Below, one piece after another: positions 18,308 through 25,962 of a stretch of DNA of 64,000 bases (position 1 is the first letter of the stretch; each line of letters begins with the position of its first letter). The notes under the pieces were generated by a model. The model did not search any database, was not told the DNA's origin, and saw nothing but the letters and a program-made list of their open reading frames with translations. The stretch spans positions 1-64,000 of the forward strand of contig CAVWAR010000014.1 in the NCBI GenBank assembly GCA_963753075.1. Direction: 5' to 3'. Both the position numbers and the translations under genes were made by a program. Source of the stretch: Prado023 sp963753075. Its GTDB lineage: Bacteria > Actinomycetota > Actinomycetes > S36-B12 > CAIYMF01.

Positions 18308-18715
18308 TCACCGCATCGGCTCCTCGGCGGGGGTACCCGAGGCTCTCAGTTCCGCCACGAGGGCGTCGCGGTCTTCGCGCGCCCGCTCGATGAACGCGGC
18401 GGGGGCTGCGGTGTCCTGGTCGTAGGTGGCGCTCCACAGGATCATCTCGACCAGCAGCGGCAGCAGGTCCAGCGCCTTGGCCGTCGGCCGGTAGCGGCCG
18501 TCGGCCCCGTGCACGACCAGGCCATCCTCCTGTAGGCGCGCCAGCCGGTCGGCGAGGATGTTGGTCGCAATGCGCTCGTCAGCGCCGAGGAACTCCGAAT
18601 AGCTGGAGCGGCCCTTCAACAGCAGGTCGCGCAGCACCAGCAGCGTCCAGCGGTCGCCGAACGTCTCGAGGGCGAAGTGAATTGGGCAGTCCGAACGTCG
18701 GCGGCGTTGGGGCAT
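18308..18715 (-). CDS. HxlR-family transcriptional regulator
   Basis: A 135-residue HxlR-type winged-helix regulator. Start at ATG 18715 follows GGAGG. The family signature is at the beginning: CPIHFALETFGDRWTLLVL, then RDLLLKGRSSYSEFLGADERIATNILADRLARLQEDGL (in pieces), and a wing with GADGRYRPTAKALDLLPLL. HxlR proteins bind palindromic sites as dimers and often respond to reactive chemical signals through a conserved Cys near the N-terminus, present here in the motif SDCPIHF. Two CTTG-N7-CAAG palindromes upstream of the neighbouring SnoaL-like gene (19288-19341) are its likely targets. Confidence 0.88.
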   Translation of the reverse strand: MPQRRRRSDCPIHFALETFGDRWTLLVLRDLLLKGRSSYSEFLGADERIATNILADRLARLQEDGLVVHGADGRYRPTAKALDLLPLLVEMILWSATYDQDTAAPAAFIERAREDRDALVAELRASGTPAEEPMR

Positions 18716-18861
18716 GGGCGCGCCTCCAGATCGATGAACGGATTGCGCGCGCCCGGCCAGGCGCGCGCACCTCTCTTGGCTCCAATGGCCACCCCGAATC
18801 CGCCGTGAGCAGCGTTGGGATTCTGACCCCCGTGACGGGCGCACGCGGCCGGCGCCGTCTG

Positions 18862-19227
18862 CTACTGGCTTGCCGGCATCAGTGCGGCGAAAGCGGCGGT
18901 GTCGAACAGGAGCCGAGACGACACGAGCTTGCCGTCGCGGATCACCGACCACTCCGCCATCGGGATCGACCCCGAGCCGGCGGGAGTCTCGACCTTGAAG
19001 TCGTAGACCGCGCAGACCTCGTCACCGTCGACCCACACGCGATGCATCTCGTAGCCGCGGGTGATCGGCACGAGCCCGCCCGTGCTGGCCAGGAACTCAG
19101 CCTTGCTGTCGGCCTGGACCATCGGGCCGTGGAACGTGAACGAGTCTTCGAGCAACTCAGCGGCGCCCTCGACGTCGCCGGACGTGAAACGCTCCAGGTA
19201 ACTCTGGAAGATGTCTGCGTTGGACAT
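18862..19227 (-). CDS. SnoaL-like (NTF2-fold) protein
   Basis: A 121-residue protein of the SnoaL/NTF2-like fold; ATG 19227 preceded by an AGGAG about 11 bases away. The pattern is standard: SYLERFTSGDVEGAAELLEDSFTF (start in pieces), GPMVQADSKAEFLAS, then HRVWVDGDEVCAVYDFKV and PMAEWSVIRDGKLVSSRLLFD. Such proteins bind small hydrophobic ligands; no catalytic residues stand out. The gene precedes hxlR-like on the same strand by about 147 bases, with the paired palindromes upstream. This arrangement suggests the SnoaL-like gene is the regulated target of the HxlR protein. Confidence 0.88.
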   Translation of the reverse strand: MSNADIFQSYLERFTSGDVEGAAELLEDSFTFHGPMVQADSKAEFLASTGGLVPITRGYEMHRVWVDGDEVCAVYDFKVETPAGSGSIPMAEWSVIRDGKLVSSRLLFDTAAFAALMPASQ

Positions 19228-19287
19228 GTCTGGGTTGACTCCTGTCAGTGAGGATCCGCCGGCCCGAGAATCCCCGGGCTCCACGGA

Positions 19288-19340
19288 ACTTGCATCGTGC
19301 AAGTCCGCCCAACGTAGCGAGCCGACTTGTGAAATGCAAG
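19288..19340. promoter_or_regulatory. Two CTTG-N7-CAAG operators upstream of the SnoaL-like gene
   Basis: The first is ACTTGCATCGTGCAAGT at 19288-19304, a perfect palindrome (ACTTGCA-TCG-TGCAAGT). The second, CTTGTGAAATGCAAG at 19326-19340, repeats the CTTG-N7-CAAG spacing. The two lie 37 bases apart, about 60 and 100 bases upstream of the SnoaL-like start. HxlR family sites are known to be palindromes of similar form and size. Confidence 0.7.
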
Positions 19341-19581
19341 CACCTCTTCGTTGGCGCATCAACGGGAGGGATCGTCCCCGGCGTCACCGCGCCGCACAGG
19401 TCGGCACCGGGTGAGCGCGGCGCCGACCACCACGACGGGTCCTTGTCGTGACCGCGCACGACCATCCGAGCCGGCAACGGCTACCCCCAATCCGCGCGAT
19501 TCGCGGCGCTGTCGGGCACCCGCGTGATGCGGCCGAGCTTCTTTGGTGAGTGGTTGTCACGGTGGGCACTCGATGGCACAC

Positions 19582-19601
19582 TGGTACCGAAAGTCGTACC
19601 A
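19582..19601. promoter_or_regulatory. Palindromic operator of yefM-yoeB
   Basis: TGGTAC at 19582-19587 and GTACCA at 19596-19601 are perfect inverted arms around 8 bases. The site is 12 bases before the antitoxin ATG and overlaps the ribosome-binding region. The YefM operator in Escherichia coli is a TGTACA-type palindrome pair, so this GTAC-based palindrome fits autorepression. Confidence 0.6.
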
Positions 19602-19612
19602 CTAGGAGGGTC

Positions 19613-19858
19613 ATGGCCGTCACCGCAAGCGAGGCTCGCAAGAACCTGTTCCCCCTGATCGAGCAGGTCAACGCCGATCGCACCGCCGTCGAGATCACCT
19701 CGCGGCGGGGCGACGCGGTCTTGATGTCCCGCGCCGACTACGACGCCCTCGAGGAGACCGCCCACCTGCTGCGCGTCCCGGCGAACGCACGGCATCTGCT
19801 GGAGAGCCTGCAGCAAGCCAGGACCGGCCATCGGGACCCGCATGACCTCGTCCGATGA
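19613..19858 (+). CDS. YefM-type antitoxin
   Basis: An 81-residue antitoxin. ATG 19613 follows AGGAGG (19604-19609). The N-terminal half follows YefM closely: TASEARKNLFPLIEQVNAD, then VEITSRRGDAVLMSRADYDALEET. The C-terminal half is the disordered YoeB-binding tail (about residue 54 on). It overlaps yoeB by four bases. The protein binds its own operator at 19582-19601 and neutralises YoeB; here it is inferred from family behaviour. Confidence 0.92.
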   Translation: MAVTASEARKNLFPLIEQVNADRTAVEITSRRGDAVLMSRADYDALEETAHLLRVPANARHLLESLQQARTGHRDPHDLVR

Positions 19859-20112
19859 GGCTGGTCTTCACCCCCAACGGCTGGTCGGACTACACGTACT
19901 GGCTGGCAGCTGACCGGCAGACCCTCAAACGGATCAACCGGCTCATCGACGACGCCCTGCGCGACCCGGTCGCCGGGATCGGCAAACCAGAGCCGCTTCG
20001 CCACATGCTCTCCGGGGCCTGGTCACGTCGCATCACCGAGGAACACCGCCTTGTCTACCTCGTCGACGGCGACGACCTGATCATCCTCCAAGCCCGATTC
20101 CACTACGAGTGA
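19855..20112 (+). CDS. YoeB-type toxin
   Basis: An 85-residue YoeB-type mRNA interferase. The layout is canonical: RLVFTPNGWSDYTYWLAADRQ (in pieces), the helix KRINRLIDDALRDP, then GKPEPLRHMLSGAWSRRITEEHRLVY and ILQARFHYE, with the catalytic Glu, Arg, His and C-terminal Tyr residues present (EPL, SRRI, EHRLVY and HYE). YoeB cleaves mRNA at the start-codon region on the ribosome. Translation is coupled to yefM through the ATGA overlap. Confidence 0.92.
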   Translation: MRLVFTPNGWSDYTYWLAADRQTLKRINRLIDDALRDPVAGIGKPEPLRHMLSGAWSRRITEEHRLVYLVDGDDLIILQARFHYE

Positions 20113-20149
20113 CCGCCAAGCACCGGTAGGTCGACTCGCGGCGAAGTGA

Positions 20150-20345
20150 CACACGTTTCCGTGTTGGCTGATACGTGGTCTGCGGGTGATGCCTGCTGGC
20201 TGACGATCCGCAGATTGTGCAGCCGCGCGTCGCCGACCCGAAGTGATGACCCACCTCGTGAGTGACCGTCTGCCGATCCTGCTCGGCGACCTCGGAGTAG
20301 CTGATGCCCACGGCCGCGGTGAAGTGTCTGTCGATGGGACCTTGG
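20150..20345 (-). pseudogene. Fragment of a zinc metallopeptidase
   Basis: A minus-strand frame reads FTAAVGISYSEVAEQDRQ then TVTHEVGHHFG, a HExxH-containing helix with the zinc ligand pattern HEVGH, followed by CTICGSSASRHHPQTTYQ. Only about 60 residues survive, the frame runs into unrelated DNA on each side, and the plus-strand lipoprotein gene starts just beyond. I read it as a remnant of a larger metallopeptidase. The parent family is not certain. Confidence 0.4.
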
Positions 20346-20399
20346 TTCCTTGACTGGGCATTTGTCGGCGGGGCACCCTCGAAGTGGGGGTGATGGATC

Positions 20400-21014
20400 G
20401 TGAAGAGCATCCTGAAGGGCAAGGTTCTGGCGGGCGGTGCCGCACTCTTGTTGATGGTCGCTGGTTGCACATCTGCGACCACCGAGGATGCAGCTACCTC
20501 GAGTCCCGTTCCATCGGTGACCGCAGGAGCGAGTTCCGGAGACGTTGCGTTCGGGGAGTGGGCGGCCTTCGCGGATGGGGTGTCTGTGATGGTCCTCGCT
20601 CCGCAGGAGTTCACTCCTTCCGAGGACGTCTACGCCCAGCCCGTCTGGGGTCCCGTCGAGTTGGATGAGTGGGATCACTTCGTGCGGACCACCGTGACTG
20701 TCCGCGTCGATCCCGGAGAGGCCCTGCGGAGCCCTCCGGGGGTTCGGTTGGCGGAGGCAAGCTACGCCGAAGAGATGGCAGACAAGTCGGTGGAGTTCCA
20801 GGGCATCGTCGACGAGGCCTCGGGGATCGAGGAAGTGCAGACCGTGCGGAATTCCCAGGACCCGTTGCAGGACGGCCAGCAGATCACCTACGACGTCGGA
20901 TTCGGGATCGACGTCGGAGAAGGGATCGAAGTCCCGGATGGAGTCCGCATCTCCGTCCAGATGGGGGACGGGTTCAACGGGGAGGCGATCGAAACGATCG
21001 TTTTCGGGTCCTAG
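20400..21014 (+). CDS. Lipoprotein of unknown function
   Basis: A 204-residue exported lipoprotein. The start is GTG 20400 (KSILKGKVLAGGAALLLMVAGC) with the lipobox LMVAGC, so Cys22 or so becomes the lipidated residue; a Ser/Thr/Ala-rich linker follows. The mature part has a beta-sandwich look: GVSVMVLAPQEFTPSEDVY, then VRTTVTVRVDPGEALRSP and a C-terminal ISVQMGDGFNGEAIETIVF. Actinobacterial lipoproteins of this kind (DUF4352-like) bind ligands or chaperone transporters, but I cannot fix the role. It is monocistronic. Confidence 0.75.
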   Translation: MKSILKGKVLAGGAALLLMVAGCTSATTEDAATSSPVPSVTAGASSGDVAFGEWAAFADGVSVMVLAPQEFTPSEDVYAQPVWGPVELDEWDHFVRTTVTVRVDPGEALRSPPGVRLAEASYAEEMADKSVEFQGIVDEASGIEEVQTVRNSQDPLQDGQQITYDVGFGIDVGEGIEVPDGVRISVQMGDGFNGEAIETIVFGS

Positions 21015-21950
21015 AGTCCGATGGCGAGTGCGACTGCCGCCAACTCGCGTATGCCATCGACACCATAGGCAAGGCCTGACGGTCATGGCGGAGAGTTTCG
21101 CCCTGTTCCGGCACTTCGGCGGCCAGATTCGTCTCAGGCGTGGGCCACTACGCGGCGAAGAGGGCTACAGCCGCGGCGTGGTGTGGGTTCTCCAGAAGGG
21201 GTGTTGCGACGACCGGCTGAACTCGCCGAACCTTGAGCAAGTAGTCGCTGCTCAGCCTGCGGGCTTCCGGCTGCCTGCCGAATTTCGCGTTGACCATCCC
21301 GCTGCGCGGTGAGGGATCGTGAAGCCGAATCCCCCGTCGTTGTGCCCGTCCACCAGAGCTCACCGCCGCCCAGCCCGGTCTTGGTGACCTTGGGCATCGC
21401 CGCCTCCCGAGTCGTCGTTGGGGAAGGGGGTCTCGCGGGGTCCGGCAAACTGACAGCCGACACATACGGGGCCCCGCGCGAAGTGACGATCGGCGGTGCC
21501 CGCTGCACCTGGATCGCCGCCGGGCACCCCGTAGCCACGGCTGTCTCGCAGGCGCGACACCCTGCTTGGCTGTCCGACGGAGGATTCAGCGGGATCTTCC
21601 GGTCGCGAGGCGCCGAGGCGCGCGAGGTGTTGGTCGTCTCGCGGCCGCAGTAGGCACGTGGGCTCCATAGTCGGGCCCTCGATGCCCGTCTGTCCGGATG
21701 AGAGGAGCATTGCGGGGAACGCCGACCTGGCGCGCCGTTTCTGTCAGCAATCCGTCAGCAGCGGACGTCGCGGGATGGGTGCAGAGGGGTGCCTACGGGC
21801 TGGTCCTGCCCGAGGCTGCCGGCGTGAACCGGCGGGTGGGCGGCGCCCACCGGCGTCCGTTCAACGTCCCTCTTGATCTGGCCCGGCCCGGGCAGGGCCC
21901 GCCCACGCAACGAAGCCCCTCAGCTACTCCGCGGCCATGGGCGGGTCGCA
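21015..21950. other. Long gene-poor stretch
   Basis: About 940 bases. A plus-strand frame at 21309-21653 (114 residues, beginning MRDREAESPVVVPVH) and a minus-strand frame covering 21148-21465 overlap; neither has a ribosome site or a family pattern, so I support neither. No repeat or RNA stands out. Confidence 0.4.
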
Positions 21951-23465
21951 TCAGTGCCCGATGTGCGTTCCGAAGCTGTCGTAGGGCTCAGCGCCGCCCT
22001 TGATGCCCGGGCTGTCCTGGCTCCACACGGTCACGGGCCCGGGGTCCCCGGCTGCCGTGCCCTGGACCACGGCGACCGCACCGGCGTAGTCAGGCAGCAC
22101 CGAGTCCGCTTCGAGCACCAGCCACGCGTGCGTGCCGCCGCTTAGCGGCAGGATCCCGTAGTGGCCGTACTCCGCCCCCGGAACAGCCCAAGCCCGGGCC
22201 TGCGCGCTGAGACCCTCGGCCGTGCCGAGCACCACCGCTGCCCCCAGCGACGCCCAGTCCCCCGGTCCTTGCCCAACGAGGTCGGCGTACCCGTCACCGG
22301 TGATATCCCCAGCCACCACCGCGCCCGCCACAGCCTCATCCCCCGTCCCGATCCCCGACCACACGGCATCGACCCCGGGCGCCACCCCGCCAGCCGAGGG
22401 AAGGTCCGCGGGGTGCAGACCATCGGCATGACCGTGCAGAACGGCGGCGAAGTGGTCAGAGCCCAGCGCGAGGTCCGCATGGCCATCACGGTCGAAGTCG
22501 GCGAACGCCATCGTGGTGCAGCACGGCCAGTAGTGCCAATCAACAAGATCCACCGCCAGGAAGTACTGGCCTCCCTGGCTGGTGAGCCCGTAGCGGCCGC
22601 CAAACAGCACGTGGAACGCTGCCGAGTGCAGTTCCACACCATGCGATCCCTCCATCAGGGGGCTGTCAGCCTCCCGGACCACCTGTACAGCCAGGTCATC
22701 CACCCCATCACCGTTCACGTCGCCGACCGCAAGCGCGGACCCGAACGCCTCACCTTGCTCGGGCTGGCTGGGGACATCACCACGACCCTGCCGCCACGAC
22801 TGGGCACCTGAAGAGGTCAACCCTCGGGGACCACCGCGCAGGACCACGGCCCAGCCAGCGTTGGTCTTCTCGCCCACGTCCTCCCCGCGTGCGCCGACCA
22901 CGAGGTCGGCGTACCCGTCCCCGTCAAAGTCTCCGGCGGCGAGGGCTCCTCCGAAGCCGTCGCCTGCCTCGTTCTTGCCCGGCACTCCCGGCTTGCCCTG
23001 GTGCCACCCCTGATCCCGGGCGGTCAGCCGCTTTGGTCCGCCGTACAGCACCTGCACCACACCGGCATCCTTGATTGACCCGACGTCCTCGGACGGAATC
23101 CCGACCGCCAGATCGGCGTGGCCATCAGCGTCGAAGTCCCCGGAGGCCAGCACCTCACCGAAGCGGTCGCCCTTCTCCAGCTTCCCCTTCACACCCTTCT
23201 TGCCCTGATGCCACAACTGGTCCCTGGCAGTCACCCCTGCCGCTGACCCGTACATGACCTGCACGGCGCCGGCGTCCTTGACACCGCGAACATCCTCACC
23301 GGCAACCCCGACTGCCAGGTCGGCATACCCATCCCCATCGAAGTCGAATGGCATTGCCGCATTGGTCGCGGCTGACGCGGAATCAACCGCCGCCGGCGCC
23401 ACTACCGGCGTGACCACACCACCAACCAGAACCAGACCCATCCCCACCAACAGCGCACGCTTCAT
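21951..23465 (-). CDS. Secreted FG-GAP/VCBS repeat protein
   Basis: A 504-residue exported protein. The start at ATG 23465 gives a signal peptide (KRALLVGMGLVLVGGVVTPVVA). The rest is made of about seven integrin-like FG-GAP repeats, each with an FDxDGxxDLAVG calcium-binding type loop: DFDGDGYADLAVGVAGEDV, DFDADGHADLAVGIPSEDV, DFDGDGYADLVVGARGEDV and, further on, DVNGDGVDDLAV and DFDRDGHADLALG. Each is followed by AGAVQVLYG-like strands, as in seven-bladed propellers. Surface adhesion or matrix binding is a common role; here it is inference. A promoter-like repeat with a DosR-like box lies just upstream (23520-23635). Confidence 0.88.
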   Translation of the reverse strand: MKRALLVGMGLVLVGGVVTPVVAPAAVDSASAATNAAMPFDFDGDGYADLAVGVAGEDVRGVKDAGAVQVMYGSAAGVTARDQLWHQGKKGVKGKLEKGDRFGEVLASGDFDADGHADLAVGIPSEDVGSIKDAGVVQVLYGGPKRLTARDQGWHQGKPGVPGKNEAGDGFGGALAAGDFDGDGYADLVVGARGEDVGEKTNAGWAVVLRGGPRGLTSSGAQSWRQGRGDVPSQPEQGEAFGSALAVGDVNGDGVDDLAVQVVREADSPLMEGSHGVELHSAAFHVLFGGRYGLTSQGGQYFLAVDLVDWHYWPCCTTMAFADFDRDGHADLALGSDHFAAVLHGHADGLHPADLPSAGGVAPGVDAVWSGIGTGDEAVAGAVVAGDITGDGYADLVGQGPGDWASLGAAVVLGTAEGLSAQARAWAVPGAEYGHYGILPLSGGTHAWLVLEADSVLPDYAGAVAVVQGTAAGDPGPVTVWSQDSPGIKGGAEPYDSFGTHIGH

Positions 23466-23519
23466 GACCCGCAACCCCGTCCCGTATCCAGTTGACCCGG
23501 TTTCTATGCTATTCGGGGC

Positions 23520-23635
23520 GGCTGGGACCTGAAGTGTCGAACGTCCTGCCTTCGCGGGGGCCAGGCACCCGATCGGGTAACGCTGAGACTTGCCCGGTAC
23601 GACCCGCCCGATGCCCGCATTGGGCCGCGTCATTC
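23520..23635 (-). repeat. Promoter-like repeat block, copy A
   Basis: On the minus strand this block opens with ATGACGCGGCCCAATGCGGG and ends near a box TTCGACACTTCAGGTCCC. It matches the plus-strand block at 25549-25665 over about 110 bases, in the same order and spacing. The block ends about 55 bases before the FG-GAP gene start, in the orientation of transcription. See findings. Confidence 0.55.
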
Positions 23636-23762
23636 TGGGCGGTATGCCGCACCCGCCCGGCGTCTCCGCGCGGCTGACCCAGGCACGGGCCTTGGCTCCA
23701 CTGCGACGCTGGGTGCGCAAGCGACTCTCAACTTGGATCCGCGCTGTGGACTCGCAGCTAGG

Positions 23763-24881
23763 TGTTCTAGGCCGCGAGGTTGGTGACACCTGCCGGGAGG
23801 CGACTGGCTGGGGGCTTGCCTTTGAGTGCGGTGTGGGGCCGAGCGTAGTTGTAGCGGTCCAGGAAGGCTTGCAGGGCGGCGGCTCGTTCGGCGTTTGATG
23901 ACCAGGCCCGGCTGTAGGCCCACTCGCGGGCGAGGGTGCGGTGGTAGCGCTCGACTTTGCCGTTGGTCTGGGGCCGGTAGGGCCGGGTCCGCTTGTGCCG
24001 GGTGCGGCTGGCGGCCAGGGCTGCGGCGAACGCCCAGGAGCGGTAGCAGGAGCCGTTGTCGGTCAGGACTCGTCGGATCCGGCGGATGCCGTGGCGGCGG
24101 AAGAACTTCACGGCCCGGGCCCAGAACCCGGCGGCGGTGGCGCCCTTCTCGTCGGGTAGTTCCTCGGTGTAGGCCAGCCGGGAGTGGTCATCGACCGCGG
24201 AGTGCAGGTAGACGTAGCCGGCCCGCGCGCCGGCGGTCTTGGCCCGCCCGGTGGCTTTGTGCTGGGCTGATCCGCGGCCGTGGGCACGCCACCCGCCGCC
24301 GTCGGGGATCCGCCCGATCTTCTTGACGTCGACGTGGACCATGTCCCCGGGCTTGGCCCACTCGTAGCGAACCACCGGCTCCCGTAGATCCTCACCGGTC
24401 ACATCGAGGTCACGCAGTCGGGAGATCCCGTGGCGGACCAGAATCCGGTAGATCGTCGACGCAGGAAGCTGTAGGCCCTCTTCGGCGAGCAGGCCAACCA
24501 GCTGGGCAGGCCCGACCTTGTGCTCCCGGCGAAGCGCGACCACCCGCACCTCGACGTCGGGATCGGTCTGGTTCGGGCTGCGGTACGGGCGGCTGGAGCG
24601 GTCCTCGAGCCCAGCCTCGCCCTCGGCCTGCCACCGGGCGTACCAGCGGCCCAGCGTCTGTCGGGCGATCCCCGCCTCGGCCGCCACATGGCAGATCGGG
24701 CGGTCGGCATCCACCCGCAGGCACAGACGGCGGCGTCCTTCAGGGGTCAGCGGGGCATTACGGTGAGACATCGAGGGCCCTTCTCTCGGCGTGATTGCTT
24801 GGTCGCTTCACACCGAACCCGAGGAGGGCCCTCCCTATCTACCTGCCACGCCGAACGTCACCAACCTCACGGAGCAGAACA
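23763..24881 (-). mobile_element. IS481-family insertion sequence, intact
   Basis: A 1119-base element. Its ends are TGTTCT (23763 on) and AGAACA (to 24881), with further matches of the inverted repeat: TGTTCTAGGCCGCGAGGTTG at the left against TGTTCTGCTCCGTGAGGTTG on the other strand at the right. It is flanked by identical 6-base direct repeats GCTAGG (23757-23762 and 24882-24887), the CTAG-centred target duplication expected of IS481. The transposase frame is complete, so the element looks recently inserted and functional. Confidence 0.9.
23767..24771 (-). CDS. IS481-family transposase
   Basis: A 334-residue DDE transposase. A helix-turn-helix region (about residues 10-60, PICHVAAEAGIARQTLGRWY) is followed by the integrase core: WAKPGDMVHVDVKKIGR gives the first Asp (VHVDV), VDDHSRLAYTEELPDEKGAT follows, FRRHGIRRIRRVLTDNGSCY the second Asp (LTDNG) and QTNGKVERYHRTLAREW the Glu (KVERYH). 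It ends LPAGVTNLAA within the left inverted repeat. The frame is uninterrupted, so it should move its own element by cut-and-paste or copy-out-paste-in. Confidence 0.93.
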   Translation of the reverse strand: MSHRNAPLTPEGRRRLCLRVDADRPICHVAAEAGIARQTLGRWYARWQAEGEAGLEDRSSRPYRSPNQTDPDVEVRVVALRREHKVGPAQLVGLLAEEGLQLPASTIYRILVRHGISRLRDLDVTGEDLREPVVRYEWAKPGDMVHVDVKKIGRIPDGGGWRAHGRGSAQHKATGRAKTAGARAGYVYLHSAVDDHSRLAYTEELPDEKGATAAGFWARAVKFFRRHGIRRIRRVLTDNGSCYRSWAFAAALAASRTRHKRTRPYRPQTNGKVERYHRTLAREWAYSRAWSSNAERAAALQAFLDRYNYARPHTALKGKPPASRLPAGVTNLAA

Positions 24882-24934
24882 GCTAGGAAGCGTCACGCTC
24901 GCACCTGATCACCGCACAGCTGACAATCGTTCAT

Positions 24935-24961
24935 CGCGTCCAATGCGTCCAATGCGTCCAA
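24935..24961. repeat. Short tandem repeat, three 9-base units
   Basis: GCGTCCAAT occurs at 24935 and 24944 and as GCGTCCAAC at 24953. It lies in the gap between the IS481 element and the tRNA fragment; no gene spans it. Meaning unknown. Confidence 0.6.
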
Positions 24962-25104
24962 CGCATGTTCGCCGGTGGGGTCGCAGAGCCGGGAATAGCG
25001 CGCAAGGAGCCTCCAGGGCCGAAGTTAGGCACCCTGTAGGCACCTGCAGGCAGGTTTCAGGGCAGGTCAGGGCCACCTAACCAGTCTCTGACCTGCGACG
25101 ATAC

Positions 25105-25146
25105 GGAGCCGACGCCCGGACTCGAACCGGGAACCACCTGTTTACA
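25105..25146 (-). tRNA. 3' fragment of a tRNA-Thr(TGT) gene
   Basis: On the minus strand the last 41 or so bases match the 3' half of a threonine tRNA: the anticodon-loop end TGTAA, then ACAGG, a variable TGGTT, a perfect T-arm (CCCGG-TTCGAGT-CCGGG) and the acceptor half CGTCGGC followed by TCC. The 5' half (D-arm, other anticodon-stem strand) is missing; upstream DNA does not pair. Such a lone 3' half is what a genetic element that integrated into a tRNA-Thr gene leaves behind as an attachment site. A broken tyrosine recombinase lies 5 kb away. Confidence 0.6.
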
Positions 25147-25165
25147 GGGCGGCTCACAAGGGTCT

Positions 25166-25962
25166 ATGGCGTCATTCCGGGTTCGAACATCGTGCTCCGG
25201 GGTGATCGAAACCGTCCATCGGATCGCGCTGGGTTCAGGCACGTAGTGACAAGTTAGCTACAAGCGACTGGCAGGAATCGGACACCGGGCGCCGGCAGGA
25301 AGCCAGGCCCGACAGCGGCCTCCCCGCGCCGAGGTTTGCAGCCTGGCCGTCGCAAGATCGGCAGCCGGTCTGGCTTCCGATTCTGCCGCTACGCCGCTAC
25401 ACGACGAGCGCCCGTCCGGGAATCGTGCTCAGACGGCCCAGATCGCGCCGTCCGACGTGTAGCGGGACCTCCTGCTTGTAGCGGGCAGCAGCGCCCACCC
25501 GGACAACCACAGCGATAGCGAGACCGCAGGGCGCCCATAGCGCCCACTATGACGCGGCCCAATGCGGGCATCTGGGGGCCCTACTGGGCGAGTCTCAGCG
25601 TTGCCCGATCGGGCGCCTCGCCCCCCTGCGACCAGGCAGGACGTTCGGGACTTCTGGTCAGTAGCCATACTCCCGAAGAGACGGGCCGAAGACCAGTGTC
25701 ATCGGACCCGAAGGCAGGACCATCGACTGCCCTCTTGGCCGATAGGCCGCCCACTAGTAGTGCTCCTCACTGGCTCGCCGAGGCGAGTCTCCTGATGTGT
25801 GACCGCCGGCGTGTTACGCCGTCAAACTCGACGAAGACGGGCGGGGGGCGGTGCGCCAGTGGCCGGGCGGGTACCGCCTTGCATAGAGTGACTGTGGTGA
25901 CCGTGCATGCGCCCCACGGTCGCTCGTAGGCGAAGACCGAGCTCACGTAGCCGCAGGACGAG
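25166..25962. other. Gene-free stretch between tRNA fragment and trehalose operon
   Basis: About 800 bases. Holds the repeat block copy B (25549-25665) but no convincing gene; the open frames on both strands are overlapping and lack ribosome sites. Likely regulatory DNA for the trehalose operon in its right half. Confidence 0.45.
25549..25665 (+). repeat. Promoter-like repeat block, copy B, with DosR-like box
   Basis: Begins ATGACGCGGCCCAATGCGGG (25549), continues with GTCTCAGCGTTGCCCGATCGGG and reaches a box TTCGGGACTTCTGGTC at 25644-25659. The actinobacterial DosR/DevR consensus is TTSGGGACTWWAGTCCCSAA; nine or ten of the first eleven positions match. It lies about 300 bases before the trehalose operon and in the same orientation. 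Confidence 0.5.

Noticed and set aside
21309..21653. A 114-residue plus-strand open frame
   Set aside because: No ribosome site, no recognised family, and a conflicting frame on the other strand; GC-rich DNA gives such frames by chance.
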